A stretch of 64,000 nt of DNA from Terriglobia bacterium. Its GTDB lineage: Bacteria > Acidobacteriota > Terriglobia > Terriglobales > Acidobacteriaceae. Below, piece after piece: positions 52,433 through 61,803 of the stretch. The position numbers and the translations under genes are program-made. The notes under the pieces were generated by a model. That model was given only the letters and a program-made list of their open reading frames with translations, had not been told where the DNA came from and made no database searches. Within the stretch, counting starts at the first letter, position 1, and the number at the start of each line of letters is the position of its first letter. The stretch lies in the NCBI GenBank assembly GCA_020073185.1, contig JAIQFT010000024.1, positions 1-64,000 of the forward strand, given 5' to 3'.

Positions 52433-53191
52433 CTAGTCCAGTCTTACCAGAAACGTGTGCTCTCGCGCCGCGGGGCTGCTGCCGGCGACCTCCTCGGCGC
52501 GGTGCTTGTCGTCGCCCAGCACGCGCACCCGCACCCACCAATCGCCGACCGGGCTGCTGAAAGCCAGCACCTTGGCAGTGTGATAGCGGCGGGAGAGCTT
52601 GTCCTGGATGCGGCGCGCCTCTTCTTCTTCAGGGAAGCCACCCAGTTGCACCGCCCATCGTCCGCCGCTGCGAATGTCCGCCGGCGACTGCAGGACTTCC
52701 AGCTTGACCAGGGCCGTGCCGTGCCGCCACACGTCAATCGCCTTGGCGGCTGCCATCGAAAGATCGATGATGCGGTCCTCCACGAAGGGCCCGCGGTCGG
52801 TGATCCGCACCACTACCGCCTGCCCGGTTTTCATGTTGGTCACCCGCACGATGGAATTTAGCGGCAGCGTAAGATGCGCGGCGGTGAGCGCGTTCATGTC
52901 ATAGACTTCGCCATTGGATCCCTTGCGATTGTGAAAGGGCGCGCCATACCAACTCGCTTTCCCCATCTGCACAAACAATGGCTTGGCATTGGACGGCGCC
53001 GCCGGCTGCGCTTTCGCGGTCTCCTTCGGAGTTTCTACGGCGGGTGCAATCGGGGGCGGCGGCGGGAGTCTCTGCGCCTCCTTCTTATGGCCGCAGCCGA
53101 GGGAAAACAAGGCCACGAAGGCACAGAGCCACGGAAGAAACCAGGCAGCCGTCGATGGACGTTGGTCGTTAGTCGTTGGCCGCTTTGACAT
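52433..53191 (-). CDS. rlpA: RlpA-like lipoprotein with SPOR domain
   Basis: From the ATG at 53191 (MSKRPTTND) the protein has a lipoprotein signal (WLCAFVALFSLGCGHKK) and a proline-rich linker. A double-psi beta-barrel follows (GKASWYGAPFHNRKGSNGEVYDMNALTAAHLTLPLNSIVRVTN, then VRITDRGPF), and the C-terminal SPOR domain begins RWAVQLGGFPEEEEA. RlpA proteins act on septal peptidoglycan. The frame is open to 53620. The first 15 residues derive from repeat DNA of the AACGACCAACG type. Confidence 0.88.
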   Translation of the reverse strand: MSKRPTTNDQRPSTAAWFLPWLCAFVALFSLGCGHKKEAQRLPPPPPIAPAVETPKETAKAQPAAPSNAKPLFVQMGKASWYGAPFHNRKGSNGEVYDMNALTAAHLTLPLNSIVRVTNMKTGQAVVVRITDRGPFVEDRIIDLSMAAAKAIDVWRHGTALVKLEVLQSPADIRSGGRWAVQLGGFPEEEEARRIQDKLSRRYHTAKVLAFSSPVGDWWVRVRVLGDDKHRAEEVAGSSPAAREHTFLVRLD

Positions 53192-53319
53192 CCGAGAACT
53201 GGTTGGGGAATCAACCATCGGCACTTTGCAGGAAGGCGCCGCTAGCCTTCTTGCCATCGGACATCGACCATCGACCATCGACTGGCTGCCATCGGACATC
53301 GACCATCGACCATCGACTA
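53152..53319. repeat. Repeat cluster forming the rlpA 5' end and upstream region
   Basis: GTCGATGGACGTTGGTCGTT and TAGTCGTTGGCC (53152-53181) are followed by tandem CATCGGACATCGACCATCGA blocks (53254-53319). The last block runs into the stop codon of the next gene. Units match those inside imuA and dnaE2. The lipoprotein signal region of rlpA begins within the first cluster. Confidence 0.75.
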
Positions 53320-53550
53320 ACGGCCGGTTTTCTTCGTTTCTTCCAGGTAGTCGGCGAATTTCTCCAGCTCTTTGGAAGCTCGGCGCAGGCCGCGGCTGGA
53401 GTGCTCGCGAACTTCCGGCACTACCTCGTCGTTCAGGTACCGGATGAACTTCTCCGTCTCCTGCTCCAGACGACGGGCCGCTTCCTCTAGTTTGCGTCCG
53501 GCGTCCTCGAAAGGAGGGCGCGAAGATTGGCGCTTGTCGGATTGAGTCAT
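53317..53550 (-). CDS. Small coiled-coil protein
   Basis: From the ATG at 53550 the product has 77 residues (MTQSDKRQSSRPPFEDAGRK), mostly one long charged helix (LEEAARRLEQETEKFIRYLN, then LRRASKELEKFADYLEE). It suits a coiled-coil assembly or adaptor protein. The function is unknown. It precedes rlpA on the same strand, and its 3' end lies in the repeat cluster. Confidence 0.65.
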   Translation of the reverse strand: MTQSDKRQSSRPPFEDAGRKLEEAARRLEQETEKFIRYLNDEVVPEVREHSSRGLRRASKELEKFADYLEETKKTGR

Positions 53551-53989
53551 CGCAATAGTCCACGCTCGTGGCGCACAGCCAAGCTCGATCATTATCGGCC
53601 GCCATGAATTCTGAGGTCAATCTGTTCGTACCTTTTCTGTTACTGGCACTCTCAGTTAAGATGCCGACGTTCCCGGGCTGCTTTCGTCCCCCCAGGCGCC
53701 CGCCTCCGCCACATGCCTGCCGGATTTACCAATTCTCCTTGTTTTTCAAGCAGTTAGCCGCCGGATTGTGACGCCGTTTAATGCACATGAGTGCCACTAA
53801 GCAGCCAAATCTTTCCTTTTCATGCTTTCCGAATGAGGGAGCACGGGGCCAGCCAATATCATAAGGAGCGCGGGGTATTGCGCCGCCCGTGGGGACGGCA
53901 GGGTGAATTGGTTCATCCACGTTGGGGTGTATTTCATCAGTACGTCAGTACGTCGTAAATGCGTTGCCACCGCGAAGGGGTGATAGACG
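53551..53989. other. Intergenic region before the first radical SAM gene
   Basis: No gene is supported in these 439 nt. The base composition is more AT-rich around 53725-53870. A direct repeat CAGTACGTCAGTACGTCG lies near 53938-53956. It probably holds the promoter of the radical SAM gene; no clear -35/-10 pair is seen. Confidence 0.35.
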
Positions 53990-55981
<1,992 letters not shown>

Positions 55982-56117
55982 AGGAAAAACAGCCGGAAGG
56001 ATTCATCCCGCTGACCACTCTTGTTCCCGCCAACGGGAATGGAAACGGAAAGTCAAACGGGAATGGCGACGGTCACGCCAAGCACGAAGAGCAAGAGGCG
56101 GTGCTCGGCGACTGAGT

Positions 56118-56178
56118 TGGAGCGCGTTCGCCCTCGAACGCGATTGAAGAGCTGGAGCGCGTTCGCCCTCGAACGCGA
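56118..56178. repeat. Two direct REP units downstream of the transposase
   Basis: A 26-nt unit beginning TGGAGCGCGTTCG and containing GTTCGCCCTCGAAC occurs at 56118-56143 and 56153-56178, 35 nt apart. The unit is itself nearly palindromic (CGCGTTCG/CGAACGCG). An inverted copy lies on the other side of the transposase gene and another within the BNR-repeat gene. Confidence 0.85.
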
Positions 56179-56184
56179 CGAACA

Positions 56185-56670
56185 TCAATACGCAGGCTCA
56201 ACCCACGACCACGGATATTCTTCTTCCGTACGTGCCAAACCGCGCCGAACGGGATTCAAGCAGATGTAGTCCATATACCGCTCGAACTCGCCGTGGCGCA
56301 GCAGACGATCGAAAAAGTCGCGATCCCAAACCGGTCCACGACGCTTCAGGAGCTTATTGATCGCGTGCGCGGAGGGCCCGCGCAAGCCATTCATAATCTC
56401 AGCCAAGCCAAAACATTCGCCTGTCTGGTCCGGCAATGGTGCGAACAAGGCATGCACATGGTCGGGCATCACAACTGCGGCGTATAAGAACACCCGGTTG
56501 TTGTGCTCGCGCCGGAAATTGTCGAGAACAATTGTCCTCGCCTCGGGCGGCAGGACCCAGCGCTTTCGGGTGGTCATCGTGACAAAGAGAGTGGTTCCAC
56601 CGTTTTGCTTATGCGGAAGGTCTCGCCGGTACTCGGAGCGTCGCTCGATGACTGGAGACATCTGAGGCAT
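56185..56670 (-). CDS. REP-associated tyrosine transposase (RAYT)
   Basis: From the ATG at 56670 (MPQMSPVIERR) the 161-residue protein has the HUH motif VVMPDHVHALF and the Y1 motif YMDYICLNPVRRGLA. These are the catalytic pieces of IS200-like TnpA_REP enzymes. GPVWDRDFFDRLLRH is also typical. RAYTs bind and mobilise REP units, and REP units flank this one in opposite orientations. The frame extends upstream to 56904 through REP and foreign DNA, which is not part of the gene. Confidence 0.9.
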   Translation of the reverse strand: MPQMSPVIERRSEYRRDLPHKQNGGTTLFVTMTTRKRWVLPPEARTIVLDNFRREHNNRVFLYAAVVMPDHVHALFAPLPDQTGECFGLAEIMNGLRGPSAHAINKLLKRRGPVWDRDFFDRLLRHGEFERYMDYICLNPVRRGLARTEEEYPWSWVEPAY

Positions 56671-56735
56671 TCTATGGCGAGAGCACCGGGCTGTGACGTC
56701 CGCTTTACCGAAAATCGATGGCAATTCCCAAAAGG

Positions 56736-56761
56736 ACGCGTTCGGGGGCGAACGCGCTCCA
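56736..56761. repeat. Inverted REP unit upstream of the transposase
   Basis: A unit ending CGAACGCGCTCCA, the reverse complement of the 56118 copies with a few mismatches (GGGGG for GAGGG). With the downstream pair it forms inverted flanks around the transposase. Confidence 0.8.
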
Positions 56762-56765
56762 GCTA

Positions 56766-56861
56766 CTATTGATGAAGCTGCTGCTGTATCTTCTCTTGCA
56801 ATTCCTGCCACGCTTCCTGCGCCTGCTGCGTGGGGGCGGCGTCGGCGGTGTCCACTACCTC
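56766..56861 (-). pseudogene. Remnant of the C-terminal end of a second BNR-repeat protein gene
   Basis: The minus strand encodes EVVDTADAAPTQQAQEAWQE followed by LQEKIQQQLHQ and a stop. The intact gene at 58417 ends with the same 20 residues and then a different tail. The DNA is 62 of 64 identical over 56798-56861 against 58452-58515. Upstream of 56861 the similarity ends abruptly. It is a displaced gene end left by deletion, insertion or recombination between paralogs. Confidence 0.8.
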
Positions 56862-56942
56862 CACTGTAGCGCAGGGTTCTGATCCTGAGTCGAGACGCGG
56901 GCATAGCCGTATTTCATGCCCCTGGTGCTGAGACCGAAATTA

Positions 56943-57008
56943 TGAGACGTGCAAGCCCGCTGTTTACGGGCCTTCGCAGGTCGTCTCAGGTCCTACCCGT
57001 TGTGAGAC
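56943..57008. repeat. Structured inverted repeats before the orphan gene
   Basis: TGAGACG (56943-56949) pairs with CGTCTCA (56982-56988); inside, GCCCG (56955-56959) pairs with CGGGC (56967-56971). TGAGAC recurs at 57003. The nested stem could be a mobile-element end or an RNA structure upstream of the gene at 57054. No known element is recognised. Confidence 0.45.
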
Positions 57009-57053
57009 ACTGGGAGCGTTGAGGTGCTGCAAAAGTAGGCCCGGGGGTACGGA

Positions 57054-57935
57054 ATGCAACGGCAAGCGTATTTAGGCCAGTCAGACGTTCTAGACTTCGT
57101 CAGTTGGCTTTCCAACCTGCTCACTAAAAGCACGCCGAAACATCAATATTCTGAGCCTCGCAAAGCTAGCGTGACGTTTGACGGGCTGTGGGGTGCTCGT
57201 GATAAGTACAAGTGGAAGTTCTCGTTCAAGGCACCGGGCGGGAACGGTGACATCCAGGGTTCTAGTTATATGGACAACGATAAGGCGTTGACCGTGCTCA
57301 AGAATGGCCTTACGAGCGCATTGAGCGTCGTCCCCCCGGGGAAGGCAGATGTCGCTGCCCGCGATTGGGCCAAGGCCATTATGAAATGGGGCGGGGTTAC
57401 GAGCGGAAACGCCAAGTGGCTTGACGCAAACAGCAACGGTTTAGCGAAGCGCCTAGCGGACACGCGGAGCATCCTCTCTCTCGACGACGATGAGGTGACA
57501 GACGACCGCGTTGGGCGATTTACTGTGGGGATGTCGAAGGCATACTCTTTGCTCGTAGATAAATTTATTATTTACGACAGCCGCGTTGCTGCGACACTGG
57601 CGTGGCTTGTCGCGTTGTGGTGTCAAGAGACTAGCAGAGCGTGCGTACCGCCTTTGCTTCGCGTGGGATGTTTGCCCGCCAAAGAGGGGGAAAACGCCCA
57701 CAAGTTACGGAATCCCAGCTGTACTCATTTCAGCTTTCCGTGGGTAAACAACAGTCCAGCCCAGCACGTTCGTTGGAATCTTCGTGGGAGTTGGATTCTC
57801 TCCAGCGCATTAGCTTCCTCAAAAGAGGCGAAGTTCCATGCCGATACGCAGCCATTACGAGCGCTAGAGGCGGCGTTCTTCATGTGGGGCTATGATGTAG
57901 CCGGAATACCGGCGTGCTCAGTGTGTCACTTGTAG
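57054..57935 (+). CDS. Orphan gene of unknown function in AT-richer DNA
   Basis: The 293-residue product starts MQRQAYLGQSDVLDFVSWLS. It has no recognised domain; RWNLRGSWILSSALASS and FMWGYDVAGIPACSVCHL suggest a globular, partly helical protein. Codon use and base composition differ from the flanking genes. Together with the remnant gene end at 56766 this suggests an inserted segment between two copies of a host gene. No strong ribosome-binding site precedes the ATG. Confidence 0.55.
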   Translation: MQRQAYLGQSDVLDFVSWLSNLLTKSTPKHQYSEPRKASVTFDGLWGARDKYKWKFSFKAPGGNGDIQGSSYMDNDKALTVLKNGLTSALSVVPPGKADVAARDWAKAIMKWGGVTSGNAKWLDANSNGLAKRLADTRSILSLDDDEVTDDRVGRFTVGMSKAYSLLVDKFIIYDSRVAATLAWLVALWCQETSRACVPPLLRVGCLPAKEGENAHKLRNPSCTHFSFPWVNNSPAQHVRWNLRGSWILSSALASSKEAKFHADTQPLRALEAAFFMWGYDVAGIPACSVCHL

Positions 57936-58227
57936 GGTCGAAAACCGTGTGGCAGTTCTTTCGTATAGTTTGTGACGATAGACTTCGGAGATCGCGGCTT
58001 TTGCGGGTACCTAGGGGGTGCACTCGCGTGCGCTTTCTCATCCGCCATCGTCGTGCCGTGCCTCTGCATATCGACGACTTTCACGGGAGGGGCTGAAATC
58101 TTGCCGGGTGAAAATTCCCGTTTGTTGTGGGGGGTGCCTAATTAGCGCTTCCGTTTGGTTGGGAAAGGATTTAATGCGGCCTGACCTGATTACGTGGTGA
58201 CAGCTGGTGTGTGCTCCTCACCAGCGC
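57936..58227. other. Foreign-looking DNA without a supported gene
   Basis: The stretch between the orphan gene and the BNR gene contains only short frames. CCGGGTGAAAATTCCCG near 58104-58120 can form a hairpin and recalls intron or riboswitch stems, but no larger fold is evident. The composition resembles the orphan gene. Confidence 0.3.
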
Positions 58228-58416
58228 TTAACCTGCGGGGAACAGTGCGAAGTAAACCTCCAGCATGCCGGTGCGCTTGTAATACTCGTAAAGTTCGCCC
58301 CGGCCCATGCGTTTAGAAAAACCTGCGGTTCGGCGCGGCAACTGGCTGGGTGCGGTGAGGGCGTCGTAAAGGCCAAGCCTTCCGACTTCCGGAGTCCCGT
58401 AGCGTAGGGACGGCAC
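58228..58416 (-). CDS. Possible small protein directly after the BNR gene
   Basis: A 62-residue frame starts at a GTG immediately after the TGA of the BNR gene (MPSLRYGTPEVGRLGLYDAL). It ends GMLEVYFALFPAG. Stop-start contact would allow coupled translation, and the composition looks protein-like. It could also be non-coding element sequence. No family is recognised. Confidence 0.3.
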   Translation of the reverse strand: MPSLRYGTPEVGRLGLYDALTAPSQLPRRTAGFSKRMGRGELYEYYKRTGMLEVYFALFPAG

Positions 58417-61400
58417 TCATTTGCGCTGAAGTTCTTGAGCCAGTTTCGCCCGCAATTCCTGCCACGCTTCCTGCGCCTGCTGGGTGGGAGCGGCGTCGGC
58501 GGTGTCCACTACCTCGAGCAAGCTCGCCAGATTGTTGAGCGTTCGGGCGAGCGGGTTGCCTTCTCCCGGCGTCTGAGGCTGCTTTGCCGACGCGAGTTGT
58601 CCGCGCTGCTCCAAAGCTGCGTACGCCTGCTGCACCGCCGCACCGATCTCTGTTTCCAATTCGAACTCCTTTTGCAGGTCGGCAGTGCTGACCTTTAACC
58701 GCGGGTCAAGCTTCACCATCAGCGGCTGTGAATAACTCTTACCGTCGACAGTCAACCTCACTTCGTACTTGCCCGGCAATACCAGCGGTCCGCGCGGCAG
58801 GCCGGCTGCGCCGACGGCGTACACCGCCGAGATATCGTAATTCTTGTGCAGGCTGGGCGGGTCGGGAAAGCGCAGGTCCCAGACGAAACGATGCTCGCCG
58901 GCTGTCGGCTGCAATTTTGGCGGCGGTGCGAACCAGTCACTTGAGAAAGCGACGTTGCTCTCCGGCGGCACGGGTTTGTCGGCGGAGGAGAACCGTCGCA
59001 CCAGCTTGCCGGTGCTGTCCAGAATCTCCAGCGCGATTTCCTTCGCCGGCGCGCCGAGATAGTAGTCGAAGATTGCGCCCGCGGGCGGATTCTGGCCGGC
59101 GGGTTCGTCGGCGGGAATCGGGGTGTCGCGGGCGACGTCGCTGCGCACACGCATCGCGGTCCGCGGTGCAAAAAAATGCGCGGCGGATTTCGACATTTCT
59201 GGCGTGATTTGTCGCAGCGGCGCGAGGTCGTCCAGAATCCAGAACGAGCGCCCGTGCGTGGCGATCACCAGGTCGTCGTCATGCACGACGAGATCGTGCA
59301 CCGGCGCGACCGGCAGGTTGAGCTGCAACGACCACCATATCTCGCCTTCATTAAGTGAGACGTACACACCACCCTCTGCGCCCGCGTATAAGAGCCCCAT
59401 CCGCTTCGGGTCCTCGCGAACGGCATGAACGTAGCCTGGCGTCGGCGTCGAATTGCTGAGGTTGATGGCACCGCCTACAAATCCGGGTGTGTCAGGGTTG
59501 GCTTTCTTGAACGGTCGGCCGTGATAAATCGAATTCTGCCGCCACGTCTGCCCGTAATCGAGGGTGCGAAAAACATACGCTTGGTAATCATCCAACCGAT
59601 GCCGATCAACTGCTATGTATGCTGTACCGGGGCTAAAATGTGACGCCTCGATCATGCTGATCTTGCTCCACGGCTGCAGATCGTGGCCGGTCACATCGTT
59701 CCATGTCTTCCCGCCATCGTGCGTCAGCCAGATCCGCCCGGTATCCGTGCCCGCCCAGATCACATTCGCGTCCAGCGGCGACGGCGCGATCGTGTACACC
59801 ACGCCATGGCAGCGCGAAGCGGCGTTCTGCGTCGTAACCGGCTCGTTCGCGTTCGAGGGCGAACGCGCTCCATCACTCGAGTTACCCACATGACTTGGTT
59901 TAGTTACATCGCATCCCGTCAGATCCGGGCTGATCTTCTGCCACGAATTTCCGCGATCGGTCGAGCGCAGCACGTATTGCGCGCCCATGTAGAGCGTGTG
60001 CGAGTCCTGCGGCGAGAACACTACCGGGGATGTCCAGGTAAAACGTAGCTTTTTCGCCGTGATTGGCGTGGTCCACTCTTCTACAGCGGTCGGCGAGATG
60101 TCGTGCGACTGGCCCGTGATTTTGTCCCAGCGAAACAGCCGCCCGTAGGTGTCCCCGGCATAGACGGTGTTGGGATCGGCCGGATCGGGCGCGATGTATC
60201 CCGCCTCGCCTCCTCCCACCGAATACCAGTCGCGATAAGTAATCGATCCGTAATCGCTGCGGCTGGTGGTCGCCACCGTGCCGCTGTCCTGTTGCGCGCC
60301 GTACACGTGATACGGAAACTGGTTGTCGGTGGCGACGTGGTAGAACTGCGCCGTCGGCTGGTTGAACCACGCCGTCCACGTCTTGCCACCGTCCACGCTG
60401 ACAATCGTTCCTTGATCGCTGGCCACGATCATGCGCGCCGCATCGTCGGGATCGAGCCACAGGAAGTGGTAATCGTCGCCACCGGGCCCGCCCTTGAGTG
60501 CAGCAAACGTCTTGCCGCCATCGCTGCTCTTGTAGAGCGCCACGTTGGGGATATAAACCACGTCGGGGTCGTGAAGATCGGCAGTGATCTCGCCAAAGTA
60601 CCATTGCCTCCCGAAGATGCGCTTGTCATTGCTGACGCGCCGCCAGGTCGAGCCGCGATCGTCGGAGCGGTACAGGCCACCCTCGGCACCCTTCAACACG
60701 TCGAGCAGCAAATACACCACCGCGCGTGACGTCGCAATCCCGGCGCGCCCCCAGTCCGCTGCCGGCAGGCCGTTGCCTTTGATCTGCGTCCAGGTGGTTC
60801 CGCCATCGGTTGACTTGTATAAACCGCTGCCCGCGCTTTGAATCGGCGCATAGGTGCTCCAAGGCGGGCGGTGCGCATTCCACAACGTGGCGTAGACGAT
60901 CTTCGAATTTTCCGGGTCGAACGCCAGGTCAATGGCGCCCGTGTTCTCGTCTTTGTAGAAGACCTTCTGCCACGAGCGACCGCCGTCGCTGCTGCGGAAG
61001 ACGCCGCGCTCCGCATTCGGCCCGTAGGCATGGCCAAGCGCCGCGACGAAAACGATGTTGGGATCTTTGGGATCAATCAGCACCCGGCCGATGTGGCGCG
61101 TGTCTTCCAGGCCGATGTGGGTCCAGGTTTTCCCGGCATCGGTGGACTTGTAAACCCCGTTGCCGAACGATATGTCGGAGCGGATGGAAGCCTCGCCGCT
61201 TCCGACATAAATAATGTTGGCGTCCGATGCCGCCACCGCCAACGATCCGATCGAGGCAATCGGCTGCGCATCGAAAATCGGCTGCCAGGTTCGCCCGCCA
61301 TTGGTGGTCTTCCACACTCCGCCGCCCACCGCGCCGAAGTAGTAGACGTCGCGCTGCCCGCGCAGGCCGGCGGCAGTCAAGCTGCGCCCGCCGCGGAATG

Positions 61401-61530
61401 GGCCGATCATCCGCCAGCGCATTCCGGAATACAGGTTGGGAGTAACGTTTTGGCCGGTAACGGCAAGCGCCAAAAGGAGAACGGCGAGTATCGGCCATGC
61501 GGCGCAACGCGCGAATTCTTGTCGGTGCAT
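58417..61530 (-). CDS. Large secreted VPS10/sortilin-type BNR (Asp-box) repeat protein
   Basis: From the ATG at 61530 the protein has a signal sequence (CAAWPILAVLLLALAVTGQN) and then many Asp-box motifs of the S-x-D-x-G-x-T-W kind: YKSTDAGKTW, FRSSDGGRSW, YKSTDGGTTW, YRSDDRGSTW, WLTHDGGKTW. They form a beta-propeller, as in sialidase-like and VPS10 proteins. A C-terminal beta-sandwich and a helical end follow. The substrate is unknown. A REP unit inside the frame (59847-59872) adds SSDGARSPSNANEP. The end is duplicated as a remnant at 56766. Confidence 0.88.
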   Translation of the reverse strand: MHRQEFARCAAWPILAVLLLALAVTGQNVTPNLYSGMRWRMIGPFRGGRSLTAAGLRGQRDVYYFGAVGGGVWKTTNGGRTWQPIFDAQPIASIGSLAVAASDANIIYVGSGEASIRSDISFGNGVYKSTDAGKTWTHIGLEDTRHIGRVLIDPKDPNIVFVAALGHAYGPNAERGVFRSSDGGRSWQKVFYKDENTGAIDLAFDPENSKIVYATLWNAHRPPWSTYAPIQSAGSGLYKSTDGGTTWTQIKGNGLPAADWGRAGIATSRAVVYLLLDVLKGAEGGLYRSDDRGSTWRRVSNDKRIFGRQWYFGEITADLHDPDVVYIPNVALYKSSDGGKTFAALKGGPGGDDYHFLWLDPDDAARMIVASDQGTIVSVDGGKTWTAWFNQPTAQFYHVATDNQFPYHVYGAQQDSGTVATTSRSDYGSITYRDWYSVGGGEAGYIAPDPADPNTVYAGDTYGRLFRWDKITGQSHDISPTAVEEWTTPITAKKLRFTWTSPVVFSPQDSHTLYMGAQYVLRSTDRGNSWQKISPDLTGCDVTKPSHVGNSSDGARSPSNANEPVTTQNAASRCHGVVYTIAPSPLDANVIWAGTDTGRIWLTHDGGKTWNDVTGHDLQPWSKISMIEASHFSPGTAYIAVDRHRLDDYQAYVFRTLDYGQTWRQNSIYHGRPFKKANPDTPGFVGGAINLSNSTPTPGYVHAVREDPKRMGLLYAGAEGGVYVSLNEGEIWWSLQLNLPVAPVHDLVVHDDDLVIATHGRSFWILDDLAPLRQITPEMSKSAAHFFAPRTAMRVRSDVARDTPIPADEPAGQNPPAGAIFDYYLGAPAKEIALEILDSTGKLVRRFSSADKPVPPESNVAFSSDWFAPPPKLQPTAGEHRFVWDLRFPDPPSLHKNYDISAVYAVGAAGLPRGPLVLPGKYEVRLTVDGKSYSQPLMVKLDPRLKVSTADLQKEFELETEIGAAVQQAYAALEQRGQLASAKQPQTPGEGNPLARTLNNLASLLEVVDTADAAPTQQAQEAWQELRAKLAQELQRK
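59847..59872. repeat. REP unit inserted within the BNR-repeat gene
   Basis: This unit is the exact reverse complement of the copies at 56118 and 56153. It is open in the minus-strand gene frame and encodes part of DGARSPSNANEP. It therefore sits in coding DNA without breaking the gene. Confidence 0.85.
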
Positions 61531-61803
61531 AGTGGAGTTATGGAGTATAGCAACGGGTTGGTGCGCTGGCTGAAAGCTGACAGCCGACTGCTTCTTTGTG
61601 ATCCGCCTCACATCCATGCGTGACGAACCTTCCCTCCCGGTCGTTTTCTCGGTGTGAACGGCGCCTCACTGCAGCAAACGGCTCAGGCCCGCATTGGAGT
61701 GCTTTTGGGGATTTGTTCCCGCCGGGGTTCTAATCAGGCAGTCACCGAAAGTGTGCCTCTGTTGGCACGCACCGAGGACCAGCCAATCGAGGAGGCCCCT
61801 GCT

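Noticed and set aside
58100-58125. CCGGGTGAAAATTCCCG stem as part of a group II intron or riboswitch
   Set aside because: No reverse transcriptase, intron end motifs or further conserved stems are present nearby.
58228-58416. 62-residue frame directly after the BNR gene, considered as a strong gene call
   Set aside because: Only a GTG start and protein-like composition support it. It is listed with low confidence and not used in any argument.
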